Below are positions 1 to 8,620 of a stretch of 64,000 bases of DNA, piece after piece. The notes beneath the pieces were generated by a model that was given only the letters and a program-made list of their open reading frames with translations, was not told where the DNA came from and did not search any database. Every line of letters starts with the position of its first letter. Within the stretch, counting starts at the first letter, position 1. Origin of the DNA: an uncultured Eubacterium sp. GTDB lineage: Bacteria; Bacillota; Clostridia; Peptostreptococcales; Anaerovoracaceae. The stretch lies in NCBI GenBank assembly GCA_937900695.1, contig CALCFD010000025.1:16625-80624 (forward strand). Direction: 5' to 3'. A program made the translations under genes and the position numbers.

Positions 1-342
1 TTTCTATTTTTGAGATATACAGGACAAATAATTGTACCTTTTTTTGTAAAACCTGGAGATATTGATCTTTTAAATTTGAGTATTCATGCTATGAGGTTAT
101 ATGCTTTTTCATATTTGGTAAGCTGGGTTTATTTATCTTTATCGGGCTATTTGACTGCAATGGGTAAAGCAGCTATGTCATTTGTTACTTCAATTTGTGG
201 AACTTTGGTATTTCCACTTGTTTGCTTAGCGCTACTAGTCCCTTTTAAGGGAATTGATGGTGTGTGCTTAATGCCGTTTTTTGCAGGTATTTTAAGCAGC
301 TTACTTGCAATTGGATTGGTTGTTAAAAATAGTAAAAGGTAG
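1..342 (+). CDS. MATE-family efflux transporter, C-terminal part (gene cut by window edge)
   Basis: The reading frame is open to the left edge, so only about 113 C-terminal residues are visible; the true start lies outside. The visible part has about three hydrophobic segments, and the stretch SGYLTAMGKA followed by a GIDGV turn and a final helix is typical of the last helices of MATE (multidrug and toxic compound extrusion) transporters, which export cationic compounds using a Na+ or H+ gradient. It ends with a basic tail (NSKR). About 155 bp without a recognisable gene or clear terminator follow. Substrate cannot be told. Confidence 0.75.
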   Translation, partial: FLFLRYTGQIIVPFFVKPGDIDLLNLSIHAMRLYAFSYLVSWVYLSLSGYLTAMGKAAMSFVTSICGTLVFPLVCLALLVPFKGIDGVCLMPFFAGILSSLLAIGLVVKNSKR

Positions 343-497
343 TTTGAAAAATTTAGAAGTTATGGGGATTTTTTTGTACTTTTAATAATATATAATTTTT
401 ATTAGAAGTAATCAAAGAGTGTTGTTTTCTTATGGGAAACTATGATTAAATTTAATACATATAGAGTCATGGATGAATAAGTATTTAAGGGGATAAA

Positions 498-953
498 ATG
501 ATTTATAGAGAATTTATTAAATATTGCGAGAAACAAGAGGAAAAACCTCAATATACTACTAAATTTATAAAACAATATCAACAACGAAACCGTAGCGGAA
601 ATACTTATTTATATGAGGCTAAAATGCAAGGTAAAGAAGTATGCAAAGAAAAAGGTGAGCCTGATCAAAAATGGCATTTATTAAGCTCTTGGTATAAATA
701 TAAAGAATTAGAAATATGTGATAAGGAAATAGACCAATGGTGTAATTTTAGATGTCCAGAACTACTTATTTGGATAGCAGAGGTTTCAGGACAGGAAGAT
801 AAGGTTAAAGAAGTTGTTGAAATGATGATAGATTCAGATATTTATAAAGCCAATGATGGAGTATCTAGAAATAAGATGGTAAAACTTATAAAAGATGAGA
901 TAGAATGGATTGATATACTAAACTATGTTGAATCTAATTTAAAAAAGGAGTGA
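498..953 (+). CDS. Hypothetical charged cytoplasmic protein
   Basis: A 151-residue protein rich in Lys, Glu and Tyr, with no signal peptide, no membrane segment and no motif I recognise. It contains a KWHLLSSWYKYKELE stretch and a helix-rich C-terminal half. An AAGGGGAT ribosome binding site precedes the ATG. It lies four bases before a decayed gene with which it may once have formed an operon. Composition is as AT-rich as its accessory neighbours. Function unknown; likely real because of its length and ribosome binding site. Confidence 0.6.
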   Translation: MIYREFIKYCEKQEEKPQYTTKFIKQYQQRNRSGNTYLYEAKMQGKEVCKEKGEPDQKWHLLSSWYKYKELEICDKEIDQWCNFRCPELLIWIAEVSGQEDKVKEVVEMMIDSDIYKANDGVSRNKMVKLIKDEIEWIDILNYVESNLKKE

Positions 954-957
954 TTTT

Positions 958-1170
958 ATGCCTTTTGAAATCGTAAGAAATGATATTGTAAATATGCAGG
1001 TAGATGCACAAGGCATATATACACCATTACCACCTAAAGAATTGTTGGAAAAGTATAGTAATTTTGGAAGCATATATTACACAGTTGATTATGCAGAATT
1101 GGAAGATGGTTCTTGGAAAATTATTGAAGCAGGTGATAAATATGAAGCAAACTTAGTTTTTAATGGGTGA
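958..1170 (+). pseudogene. Remnant chimera: macro-domain N-terminus joined to an ATP-grasp fragment
   Basis: The 70-residue frame starts MPFEIVRNDIVNMQVDA, which closely resembles the first strand and helix of macro (ADP-ribose-binding) domains, but breaks off before the ligand-binding loops. The rest, around YTVDYAELEDGSWKIIEAGD, instead resembles the metal- and ATP-binding strands of an ATP-grasp domain; the intact ATP-grasp protein further along this window has the comparable segment IDVARKEDGSLIIMELGDG. A strong AGGAGTGAT ribosome binding site belongs to the macro-type start. I read it as an internal deletion that fused two neighbouring genes, leaving a probably non-functional product. 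It overlaps the next frame by 8 bp. Confidence 0.5.
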
Positions 1171-1984
1171 TATTCATTGTGAGGTTGGCCCGATAAAAGC
1201 TTTTTATCAGAAAATAAAAAACAAACTTTCAGTTAGATCAGAAAACAATCATATAATATTATTAGGAGATTTTGGAGCGAATTATTCTTTACATGGTTGG
1301 CGTGATTATAAGTTTAAAAAAGAGCTTTCTAAATATCCATTTACATATATAGCTCTTAGAGGAAATCACGAGGCGCGAGTAAAAAATGTAATGGAAATGT
1401 TTCCAGAAAAATGGGAAAAAATTCCAAAATACGACGGAGAAATTTACAGAGAAAAAGAATTTCCAAGAATTGAATATCTAGATGATGTTCCTGCAAAGTA
1501 CGAATTTAGTGGCTATAAAACACTTGCCATTCCTGGGGCATATAGTGTAGATAAGTGGTACCGCATTATAAACAAAATGGTTTGGTAAGAAGATGAGCAG
1601 CTAACAGAAGAAGAGATGGATTTGGAAAGACAAATAGTAAAAGAAGAGGGAAATTTTGATTTGGTAATTTCCCATACTTGTCCGTCAAATTATACGCCAA
1701 ATGACTTGTTTATAAAAGGTATCGATCAGAGCATGGTGGATAATTCTATGGAAGTATATTTAGGAGAAATTGAATTTTTACTGGAATATAAGCGCTGGGC
1801 CTGTGGTCATTTTCATGTTGACCGTCTATACCATTTGCATGAAGGTAGCGGCATATTGCTACTTTTTAACGAAAATGCAGTAGATTTAAAGAAATTTATG
1901 GAAATGAGTGAAAAAGATTTTTTACAAGAGATATATATATGCGAAGTAAATGCAGTTAAAAGAAAGAGAATAAAAAGAGGATGA
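1163..1984 (+). pseudogene. Calcineurin-like metallophosphoesterase interrupted by an in-frame stop
   Basis: The two halves are in one frame and together carry the metallophosphoesterase metal motifs: GDIH at the start, GDFG, GNHE, a histidine in VISHTCPS and GHFH near the C-terminus. A single TAA at 1586-1588 interrupts the frame; the sequence runs on at once as EDEQLTEEEMDLERQIV, the expected continuation. The residue after GDIH is Cys where Gly is usual. The N-terminal strand is also short, as if lost when the upstream chimera formed. A sequencing error or translation as two pieces cannot be excluded, but decay fits the damaged neighbour. Confidence 0.75.
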
Positions 1985-1985
1985 G

Positions 1986-3998
1986 ATGAGCAGTAATTCA
2001 AATTTTAAAAATGGATATATTGATGATATGTCATGGGCAAGCCTATTTCAGATAGCTGAAACCTATGAAGAACAAGAAGATACTTATTTTTACGAAGACG
2101 TATCTGATGAGGTAATTATAAAAGATTTTAAATATAATGCGCCTGAGTACGATACTCCTAAGGAGGCTTTGAAGGTTTTGTTTGGTTATGACTCCTTTAG
2201 ACCGGGCCAGAAATCGATTATAGACAATATTTTAAAGGGCAAAGATATTTTGGCGGTTATGCCTACAGGGGCTGGAAAATCTTTGTGCTATCAGATTCCG
2301 GCGATGCTACTTTCGGGGATTACATTGGTTATTTCACCGCTGATTTCTCTTATGCAAGACCAGGTAAATGCCTTAAATGAAGTAGGCGCCCACGCTGCAT
2401 ATATCAATAGTACATTATCTGAAGAGGAGTTTGTCAATACAGTTAAAAATGCAAGAAAAGGACAGTATAAAATCCTTTATGTGGCGCCAGAGCGATTGAC
2501 AAGTGATGGATTTTTAGATTTGGCTAAATCTATTGAGATTTCTATGATAACAGTTGACGAGGCACATTGTATCTCTCAGTGGGGGCAGGATTTTCGTCCT
2601 AGCTATATGAAGATAGTTGAATTTGTAAATTTATTGCCTAAAAGACCTATTATTAGCGCTTTTACAGCTACAGCAACAGAAAATGTTCGTGAGGATATTT
2701 CTTGCACTTTAGGTCTTGTATATCCTTATAATTTGGTAAACGGTTTTGATAGAGAAAATTTGTTTTTCCAGGTAGAAAAGCCTAAAAACAAAGATGAGTA
2801 TATTTTAAAGTATATAGATGAACACAAGGATGATAGTGGGATAATTTACTGCGCCACAAGAAAAAATGTTGATAAGCTTTATGACCTTTTAGAAAGCAGA
2901 GGTGTTTCTGTGGCAAAGTATCATGCAGGAATGGCAGCTTCTCTTCGCAAGAAGATGCAGGATGATTTCGTCTATGATAAAAAGAGGATAGTTGTTGCAA
3001 CTAATGCCTTTGGCATGGGCATAGATAAGTCAAATGTCAGATTTGTTATTCACTATAACATGCCACAAAGCATGGAAAACTACTATCAGGAAGCTGGAAG
3101 AGCCGGAAGAGATGGCCTAGACTCAACTTGTATTTTGCTCTTTTCACCTCAAGATATTGTGATAAATAGATTTTTGCTAGACCATAAAGATATGTCAGAG
3201 CTTGATTATGAAGACATGGAGCTAGTAAAAGATCGAGACAATAAAAGGCTTTTGAGTATGGAAAGATATTGCTATACTACCCAATGCTTGCGAAACTATA
3301 TTCTTAAATATTTTGGTGAAAATCCTAATAAACCTTGTGATGATTGTGGAAACTGCTTGCAAGAATTTGAAACTTTAGATATGACTGATGAAGCAAAGCA
3401 GATGATAAATTGCGTGTTTGAAGCTAAGGGTAGATTTGGTAAAACTATAATTATAGATGCTGTTTATGGAGCAAAGACAGCTAGATTAAATGAAGTAGGT
3501 GCTATAAACTACAAGTCTTATGGGGTCTTAAAAGGAACTAATAAAAAGCTTTTAAGACGCCTTATGGATCAGTTGATTTTGGAAGGTTACTTGACTGTAG
3601 GTGATTATCAAGTTATTAAGATGGGAGATATAACTCCTCTTAAAAAGAATGATGCTAAAGTATTTGTAGAAATTACAGATGATGATAAGCGTGCTGAAAA
3701 ACCGTCTAAGGCTAAAAAGCATGCTCAGGGTAAGGAGACTCTCACTTCAGTTGGATTTAAGTTATTCGAAATGTTTAGAAAACTTAGACTTGAAATTGCT
3801 CGTGAAGAAAATATGCCACCATATATTATTTTCAGTGATAAAACATTAATAGATATGGCAGCTAAAGTACCACAAAACAAAGAAGAAATGCTAAATGTTT
3901 CAGGTGTTGGTGAAGTGAAATTTGATAAATACGGAAAAAGATTTTTAAAGGCTATAAAAGAAGGTATCGAAAGATACCAAGAATTATTAAAAAAATAG
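1986..3998 (+). CDS. recQ: ATP-dependent DNA helicase RecQ
   Basis: Superfamily 2 3'-5' helicase for recombination and fork repair. After an unusual acidic N-terminal extension of about 60 residues come the helicase motifs: MPTGAGKS (92-99), DEAH (191-194) followed by CISQWGQDFRPSY, the TATAT motif, the second RecA lobe with YHAGM, and motif VI QEAGRAGRDG. The RQC zinc site is seen as YCYTTQC followed by CDDCGNC, and an HRDC domain closes the protein at about residues 595-660. At 670 residues it is longer than typical RecQ (about 600) because of the N-terminal extension. The ATG overlaps the end of the broken phosphoesterase frame region and is preceded by AGAGGATGAG. Confidence 0.95.
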   Translation: MSSNSNFKNGYIDDMSWASLFQIAETYEEQEDTYFYEDVSDEVIIKDFKYNAPEYDTPKEALKVLFGYDSFRPGQKSIIDNILKGKDILAVMPTGAGKSLCYQIPAMLLSGITLVISPLISLMQDQVNALNEVGAHAAYINSTLSEEEFVNTVKNARKGQYKILYVAPERLTSDGFLDLAKSIEISMITVDEAHCISQWGQDFRPSYMKIVEFVNLLPKRPIISAFTATATENVREDISCTLGLVYPYNLVNGFDRENLFFQVEKPKNKDEYILKYIDEHKDDSGIIYCATRKNVDKLYDLLESRGVSVAKYHAGMAASLRKKMQDDFVYDKKRIVVATNAFGMGIDKSNVRFVIHYNMPQSMENYYQEAGRAGRDGLDSTCILLFSPQDIVINRFLLDHKDMSELDYEDMELVKDRDNKRLLSMERYCYTTQCLRNYILKYFGENPNKPCDDCGNCLQEFETLDMTDEAKQMINCVFEAKGRFGKTIIIDAVYGAKTARLNEVGAINYKSYGVLKGTNKKLLRRLMDQLILEGYLTVGDYQVIKMGDITPLKKNDAKVFVEITDDDKRAEKPSKAKKHAQGKETLTSVGFKLFEMFRKLRLEIAREENMPPYIIFSDKTLIDMAAKVPQNKEEMLNVSGVGEVKFDKYGKRFLKAIKEGIERYQELLKK

Positions 3999-4013
3999 AA
4001 AAGGAGACCAGCT

Positions 4014-4673
4014 ATGAAGATAATTGTAAATAAAATTAGATGTAATAAATGTGGTGAGATAATTGAAAGTAAGTCAGAACATGATTTTAAGTTTTGCAAA
4101 TGTGGTGCAGTTGCAGTTGATGGTGGACTTGAATATTTAAGAAGATGTGGTAATAGAGAAGACTGGGAAGAATTAGCAGAGTATGGATATAGAAAAATGA
4201 GAAGAAGTAAACAATTACTTTTAGAAGATGAAGCGATAGAAATTTTAAATAGAAATACAAGTGGTACTTTGGCAGTATTAGGTGATGAGGATTATCCATA
4301 TGCAGTGCCTATGAGTTACGTTTATGCTGATGGCAAAATCTATTTTCATTCTGCAAAATCAGGTCATAAGATTGATGCTATAAATCGTCATAAAAAAGTA
4401 TCATTTACTGTTATCGATAAAGATGAAATTGTTCCCAAAAAGTATACTACATATTTTCGCAGTGTAATTGCTTTTGGCAAGGCATTTTTTATAGAAGATG
4501 TTGATGAAATAAAGCGTATAGCGACTGTTTTAGCTATGAAATATTCCTCTGATTTTAAAGAAGGAATTGCTGACGAAATAGAATCATCTATTAATGCAAT
4601 GGCCATCATCCAATTGGATATTGAATATATGACAGCAAAGGAAGCTATTGAGCTTGTAAATATGAAAAAATAA
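4014..4673 (+). CDS. Zinc-ribbon-like head fused to PPOX-type FMN-binding domain (NimA-like)
   Basis: Residues 1-50 hold paired cysteines (C10, C13, C28, C30) and the motif FKFCKCGAVAVDGGLEYLRR, a small zinc-ribbon-like module of unknown role that I recall as a stand-alone domain of unknown function in Firmicutes. From about residue 60 the protein is a pyridoxamine-5'-phosphate-oxidase-like split barrel of the NimA/flavin reductase type: GTLAVLGDEDYPYAVPMSYVY, then HSAKSGHKIDAI and a VSFTVID strand. Such proteins bind FMN and reduce small molecules. An AAGGAGACC ribosome binding site follows recQ by 15 bp, so they are probably co-transcribed. Substrate unknown. Confidence 0.75.
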   Translation: MKIIVNKIRCNKCGEIIESKSEHDFKFCKCGAVAVDGGLEYLRRCGNREDWEELAEYGYRKMRRSKQLLLEDEAIEILNRNTSGTLAVLGDEDYPYAVPMSYVYADGKIYFHSAKSGHKIDAINRHKKVSFTVIDKDEIVPKKYTTYFRSVIAFGKAFFIEDVDEIKRIATVLAMKYSSDFKEGIADEIESSINAMAIIQLDIEYMTAKEAIELVNMKK

Positions 4674-4691
4674 AAACAATAGGAGGCCTTT

Positions 4692-5261
4692 ATGGAAGGT
4701 TTATCAACTTTAATAAAAGATATTGAAAATTTTAAACCCTTTAATGAGCAAGAAGAAAATGATAAAGCTGAAATTTTAAGATACATTTCAAGCAATTCAG
4801 ATGTTTTAGGGAGAGATAATAAAAATGCCCATATTACTGTATCGGCTTGGATTTTAGATGAATCACACGATTATGTCCTTATGGCGTATCACAATATTTA
4901 CAAGTCATGGGCTTGGCTAGGTGGACATACAGATGGCAATAGCAATTTAAAAGAAGTTATTTTAAAAGAAATTGAAGAAGAAAGCGGCTTAACAAACATT
5001 AAGTTTTTAAGTAATGATATTTTTTCATTGGAAATTTTACCAGTATCTGGTCATGAGAAAAAAGGTGAATACGTATCATCACATCTTCATTTAAATATCA
5101 CTTACTTATTTGAGTCTAATAAGCAAGAACAAATAAGGATAAAAGAAGACGAAAATAGCAACATAGGCTGGATTGAAGCTAGCAAAATAGATCAGTACTC
5201 TACAGAAACTTGGTTTGTAGAGCGTGTATATGGGAAGTTGTTAAATAAGTTGTTATTATAA
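4692..5261 (+). CDS. Nudix hydrolase
   Basis: The Nudix box lies at about residues 77-100: GGHTDGNSNLKE, then LKEIEEESGL. It keeps the metal-binding glutamates, but the usual Arg of REXXEE is Lys. Nudix enzymes cleave nucleoside diphosphates linked to another group. The 189-residue length, the WAWLGGHTDG lead-in and the HLHLNITYLFE strand place it in a Nudix group common in Clostridia, whose substrate I cannot name. An AGGAGGCC ribosome binding site sits 18 bp after the FMN protein, so the two likely share a transcript. Confidence 0.85.
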   Translation: MEGLSTLIKDIENFKPFNEQEENDKAEILRYISSNSDVLGRDNKNAHITVSAWILDESHDYVLMAYHNIYKSWAWLGGHTDGNSNLKEVILKEIEEESGLTNIKFLSNDIFSLEILPVSGHEKKGEYVSSHLHLNITYLFESNKQEQIRIKEDENSNIGWIEASKIDQYSTETWFVERVYGKLLNKLLL

Positions 5262-5605
5262 TAGAGTTAAGATTTAAAAGACGAGGAAAAATATTTTGAA
5301 TAATTATGTAGAAATAATAATATCCATGGGACTTTCAAAGAATACAAAAATCCTTAAAAAAAGTAATTGTAGTTTATATTTTTTTTAAGTAAATTGTCAA
5401 TAAGGCTCTTAAACAAGCGTAATATAATAATATAAATAATCTTTTTGTATTATATTTAACAGAACAGTTGCGGAAAATATATGGTTAAAAATAACATTAA
5501 AGTAGATGTAAAAGTAAATAGAGGTAGTAAGGAGTATAAGTTCGTTTTTTAGGACATCTGTGAGAGTATACTTGGTATTAATAAACCAAGTAAGGTGGTG
5601 AATAT
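5262..5605 (+). other. 344-bp intergenic stretch with a hairpin just upstream of the ATP-grasp gene
   Basis: No convincing gene. A short open stretch beginning TTGAATAATTATGTAG near 5296 has no ribosome binding site or family resemblance. The clear structure is a perfect 7-bp inverted repeat, ACTTGGT (5570-5576) and ACCAAGT (5585-5591), directly followed by the AAGGTGGTG ribosome binding site of the next gene. It could be an operator or a translation-modulating hairpin. Several TATAAT-like sequences lie near 5420-5460, but no good -35/-10 pair stands out. Confidence 0.4.
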
Positions 5606-7357
5606 ATGGCTGATATTTTCAGGATAATGGATCGGTTTAAGATAACCGGAAGAAAAACTGTATATACAATAAAATTGAGTAAAGGCGCTGTTCTTAAAGT
5701 AGGTGACCTCTTGTTTGACTTACACGGAAATAAATTTAAGGTAGCAGGCATACAGATGTCAACACGTTGTCTAGACTATATGCCACCTATAGAAGAATTA
5801 TCTATAGGAATAATGTTTGAATTGATTAGTGGAGTTGAGGCAGAGGGTAATATTATGCTTAGAGAATTGACAGATGTTAATTTTCTGTTCTGTAACAATT
5901 CGCTATATCCTTGCAGAGTTGATGAAGATTATAAGAAAGAATATCAAGCTGCTGGTCTAGACAATTATTGCGCATTGTTCAGTTATGAAGAATTTATGGA
6001 AGGTAGGCTCAAATTATATGGAGAAGATATTTCTGGTCTGACTATATATAGAGGTTGGATGATGAAACCTGAAATGTATCGAGAATTATACGATGCATTA
6101 GAACAAAAAGAAATATATCTTATCAATACGCCAGAGGAATATGAAAGATATCATCTGCTACCTGGTTGGTACAATGATTTTAAAGATGATACTGTTGCAT
6201 CTGTATGGACTATTGGAAATAACATAGAGGATGTATTGCATATCTCAAAGATGTTAGAAGGCGCATATATTGTAAAGGATTATGTAAAAAGTAGAAAGCA
6301 TGAATGGTATGATGCTTGTTTCGTGAAGAACATCCAAGATAAAAAGAATTTAGAAATTGTAGCAAACAACTTTATCGCTCGCCAAGGCGAAAATCTTGTG
6401 GGTGGTGTTGTTTTAAGAAAATATGAGAATTTGAGAAAAATAGGATATCATGAACAAAGTGGCATGCCTTTATCTGAAGAATATCGGGTTTTTCTATATG
6501 CTGGACGTATCCTTGCTATTTATGATTATTGGATGGAAAAAGCAGATATAAATATTTCGTGTGAAGAATATAAGTGGCTACAGTCTGTTGCCACAAAAGT
6601 GAGAAGTAATTTTATTACGATTGATGTAGCAAGAAAAGAGGATGGTTCTCTTATTATTATGGAACTTGGTGATGGTCAGGTTTCTGGTCTTCAGCAGTTA
6701 AAGGCAGATGTATTTTATAAAGCATTCAAAGGTTTGGATATTCATAATCCATATACAATAGAAGAAATCAAGCAAGTTATAACTACATATACAAGGTTAG
6801 ATATCGAGCCGGAACTGACTCTCAAATTTCGAGATAAGCCAGATGAATATATGATTATTGGATATACTGGTCATGTATCTTTTCTAAGATGTGGGAATTG
6901 TGATGAAAGTAGAGAATATGATTATCCAGATTTAGATACTTTGTTTACAGAACAGTTGATTGACGACATTTGCCTTAACCATGATTGGTATAAAGTTATG
7001 GACATATGTTGTGAGCCTGATATTGAAGATATGGATTTTGTTATTGAAGGGTATAGACAGGCAGCAGAAAATAGAAAGCTGCAGTTGGGTGATCGATATC
7101 ATATTTACAAGATAGTAAAAAAAGAAGTTGATAAATGGAATCCATATGGATTGTTACCAGACGCTCCTCGAAATGAATTTGATGGAGAAAGTGAAAGTGT
7201 AGCGCGTCTTATAAGATATGACTCTTCATTAGAATCTATTGCAAGAGCAGTATCAAAGGTTTTTTCTGATGCATTTGAAGAACAATATTTTACTGTTGAA
7301 AAATGTATGGATATAGCTGAACAAATTAAGAAAGCATTGATTGAAGAATTGCGATAG
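5606..7357 (+). CDS. Multidomain ATP-grasp protein with EF-Tu-domain-2-like head and DUF1871-like tail
   Basis: A 583-residue cytoplasmic protein. Residues 1-86 look like a small beta-barrel of the translation-factor domain 2 kind (FKITGRKTVYTIKLSKGAVLKVGDLLFD, then GIMFELISGVEAEGNIML in the family style). Residues about 95-385 look like an ATP-grasp ligase of the DUF4343 type, ending with FITIDVARKEDGSLIIMELGDGQVSGL, where the Glu and acidic residues would bind Mg-ATP. A middle part with paired cysteines (RCGNCDE) is unassigned. The last 90 residues (WNPYGLLPDAPRNEFDGE) resemble DUF1871. AAGGTGGTG precedes the ATG. Such ligases join a carboxylate to an amine; the substrate is unknown. The domain order is my reading, not a search result. 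Confidence 0.6.
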   Translation: MADIFRIMDRFKITGRKTVYTIKLSKGAVLKVGDLLFDLHGNKFKVAGIQMSTRCLDYMPPIEELSIGIMFELISGVEAEGNIMLRELTDVNFLFCNNSLYPCRVDEDYKKEYQAAGLDNYCALFSYEEFMEGRLKLYGEDISGLTIYRGWMMKPEMYRELYDALEQKEIYLINTPEEYERYHLLPGWYNDFKDDTVASVWTIGNNIEDVLHISKMLEGAYIVKDYVKSRKHEWYDACFVKNIQDKKNLEIVANNFIARQGENLVGGVVLRKYENLRKIGYHEQSGMPLSEEYRVFLYAGRILAIYDYWMEKADINISCEEYKWLQSVATKVRSNFITIDVARKEDGSLIIMELGDGQVSGLQQLKADVFYKAFKGLDIHNPYTIEEIKQVITTYTRLDIEPELTLKFRDKPDEYMIIGYTGHVSFLRCGNCDESREYDYPDLDTLFTEQLIDDICLNHDWYKVMDICCEPDIEDMDFVIEGYRQAAENRKLQLGDRYHIYKIVKKEVDKWNPYGLLPDAPRNEFDGESESVARLIRYDSSLESIARAVSKVFSDAFEEQYFTVEKCMDIAEQIKKALIEELR

Positions 7358-7493
7358 ATGGGCAAGGTTATTAGATATACTAAATCTTTGTGTTACTGAG
7401 AAAGATGCAAAAAGTTATCGTTAAATTAAAATTCACCTCGAAAAACCTTGCAATATAGGGCATTTTGAGGCAATTTAAGGAGTTTAAAATAAT

Positions 7494-7946
7494 ATGATTA
7501 AAGTACTATTCATCTGCCATGGCAACATATGCCGCTCAACTATGGCAGAATTTGTTTTAAAAGATATGGTAAACAAAAGAAATATTGCAGAGGAATTTTA
7601 TATACAGTCAGCTGCAACAAGTAGAGAAGAAATAGGTAACGATACTCATTATGGCACAAAAAACAAGCTAGATGAGGTTGGAATACCATATACAAAGAGA
7701 AAAGCAAGACAGATGACTAAAGAAGATTATAAAGAGTATGACTACATTATCGGAATGGATGATGCAAATATAAGAAACATACTGCGCATTGCAGGTGGAG
7801 ATGAAGAGGGCAAAGTGTCAAAACTACTTGATTGGGCTAATATTGACAGAAGCATTGCAGATCCATGGTATACAGGAAATTTCGATGAAACATACGGCGA
7901 TGTGGTAGCGGGCCTAGAAGCTTTTTTAGAAAAAATAGTTAAATAA
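7494..7946 (+). CDS. Low molecular weight protein-tyrosine phosphatase
   Basis: At the N-terminus is the P-loop CX5R, C8-HGNIC-R14-S, on a VLFICHGNICRS strand and helix, and the general acid aspartate is in ADPWYTG (D123-P124). At 150 residues it has the normal length of this family, which hydrolyses phosphotyrosine (or phosphoarginine in some bacilli) in the cytoplasm. An AAGGAG ribosome binding site precedes the ATG. It stands alone between the ATP-grasp gene and a convergent regulator, with a strong shared terminator after it. Confidence 0.93.
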   Translation: MIKVLFICHGNICRSTMAEFVLKDMVNKRNIAEEFYIQSAATSREEIGNDTHYGTKNKLDEVGIPYTKRKARQMTKEDYKEYDYIIGMDDANIRNILRIAGGDEEGKVSKLLDWANIDRSIADPWYTGNFDETYGDVVAGLEAFLEKIVK

Positions 7947-7953
7947 AAAAAAT

Positions 7954-7999
7954 AAGCCATTCCTAGAGAAAATAACTTTCAGTTAGGAATGGCTTTTTA
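7954..7999. terminator. Bidirectional intrinsic terminator
   Basis: A perfect 12-bp stem (AAGCCATTCCTA at 7954-7965 with TAGGAATGGCTT at 7984-7995) is flanked by an A-run on the left and a T-run on the right, so it can end both the phosphatase transcript and the convergent regulator transcript. Confidence 0.9.
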
Positions 8000-8002
8000 G
8001 TG

Positions 8003-8620
8003 CTATTTTTTATGCATTATGTTAATAGGTATTAGTCTATCATCGTTAATATGTAACACATTTGGTGTGTGAATAGTAAGTATTTTTGTAGTCATATTAG
8101 TATTGTTATACCATGTATGCTCAACGTCCGAATGATAGTGTGCTGTATCGCCGGGATAAAGCTCATATGTTTGATCTTTTATCTTTATTGTAAGTATACC
8201 TTCTAAAACATATACAAATTCTTCACCTTTATGAGAAAACAAAGCATCTTTGGCTGCGTCTGGTGAAGGAAGCAAAACACTAATCTTAGGAAATATATCC
8301 ATATCTAGATTATGAGTGATTTGATAGTTAATATGTTCTGTATTTTCCATATATAGTACAGAGTTTTCGTAGCTTCTATGTACAATAGTATCTAGATTAT
8401 TAGACTCTGCTGATTCAGTCGGAAATAGTTTATCTATAGATGTATTTAATGCTTTTGTTATTGCCATAAGACTATCAATTGAAATAGTTGTTTGTCCTCT
8501 TTCAAACTTTGATAAATAGCCTTGAGATAAATCAGTTTTTTCTCCAAGTTCTTTTAAAGTTAGACCTGCTTGTTTTCTTAGCTCGTTAACTTTATTTCCT
8601 ACATATTCTATATCCTTCAT
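8003..8620 (-). CDS. XRE-family transcriptional regulator with C-terminal cupin domain
   Basis: A helix-turn-helix domain fills residues 8-65 (LRKQAGLTLKELGEKTDLSQGYLSKFERGQ), followed by a linker and a small beta-barrel cupin (EEFVYVLEGILTIKIKDQTYELYPGDTAHYHSDVEHTW) that in this family binds a small-molecule effector. This layout is shared by MspR/PuuR-type regulators of amine and amino-acid metabolism. It is divergent from the TauE-OCD-tautomerase-dehydratase operon across a 383-bp region, so it most likely controls that operon and itself. A CCCTC-type ribosome binding site (AGGGTATTATG on its strand) supports the start. Confidence 0.9.
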   Translation of the reverse strand: MKDIEYVGNKVNELRKQAGLTLKELGEKTDLSQGYLSKFERGQTTISIDSLMAITKALNTSIDKLFPTESAESNNLDTIVHRSYENSVLYMENTEHINYQITHNLDMDIFPKISVLLPSPDAAKDALFSHKGEEFVYVLEGILTIKIKDQTYELYPGDTAHYHSDVEHTWYNNTNMTTKILTIHTPNVLHINDDRLIPINIMHKK

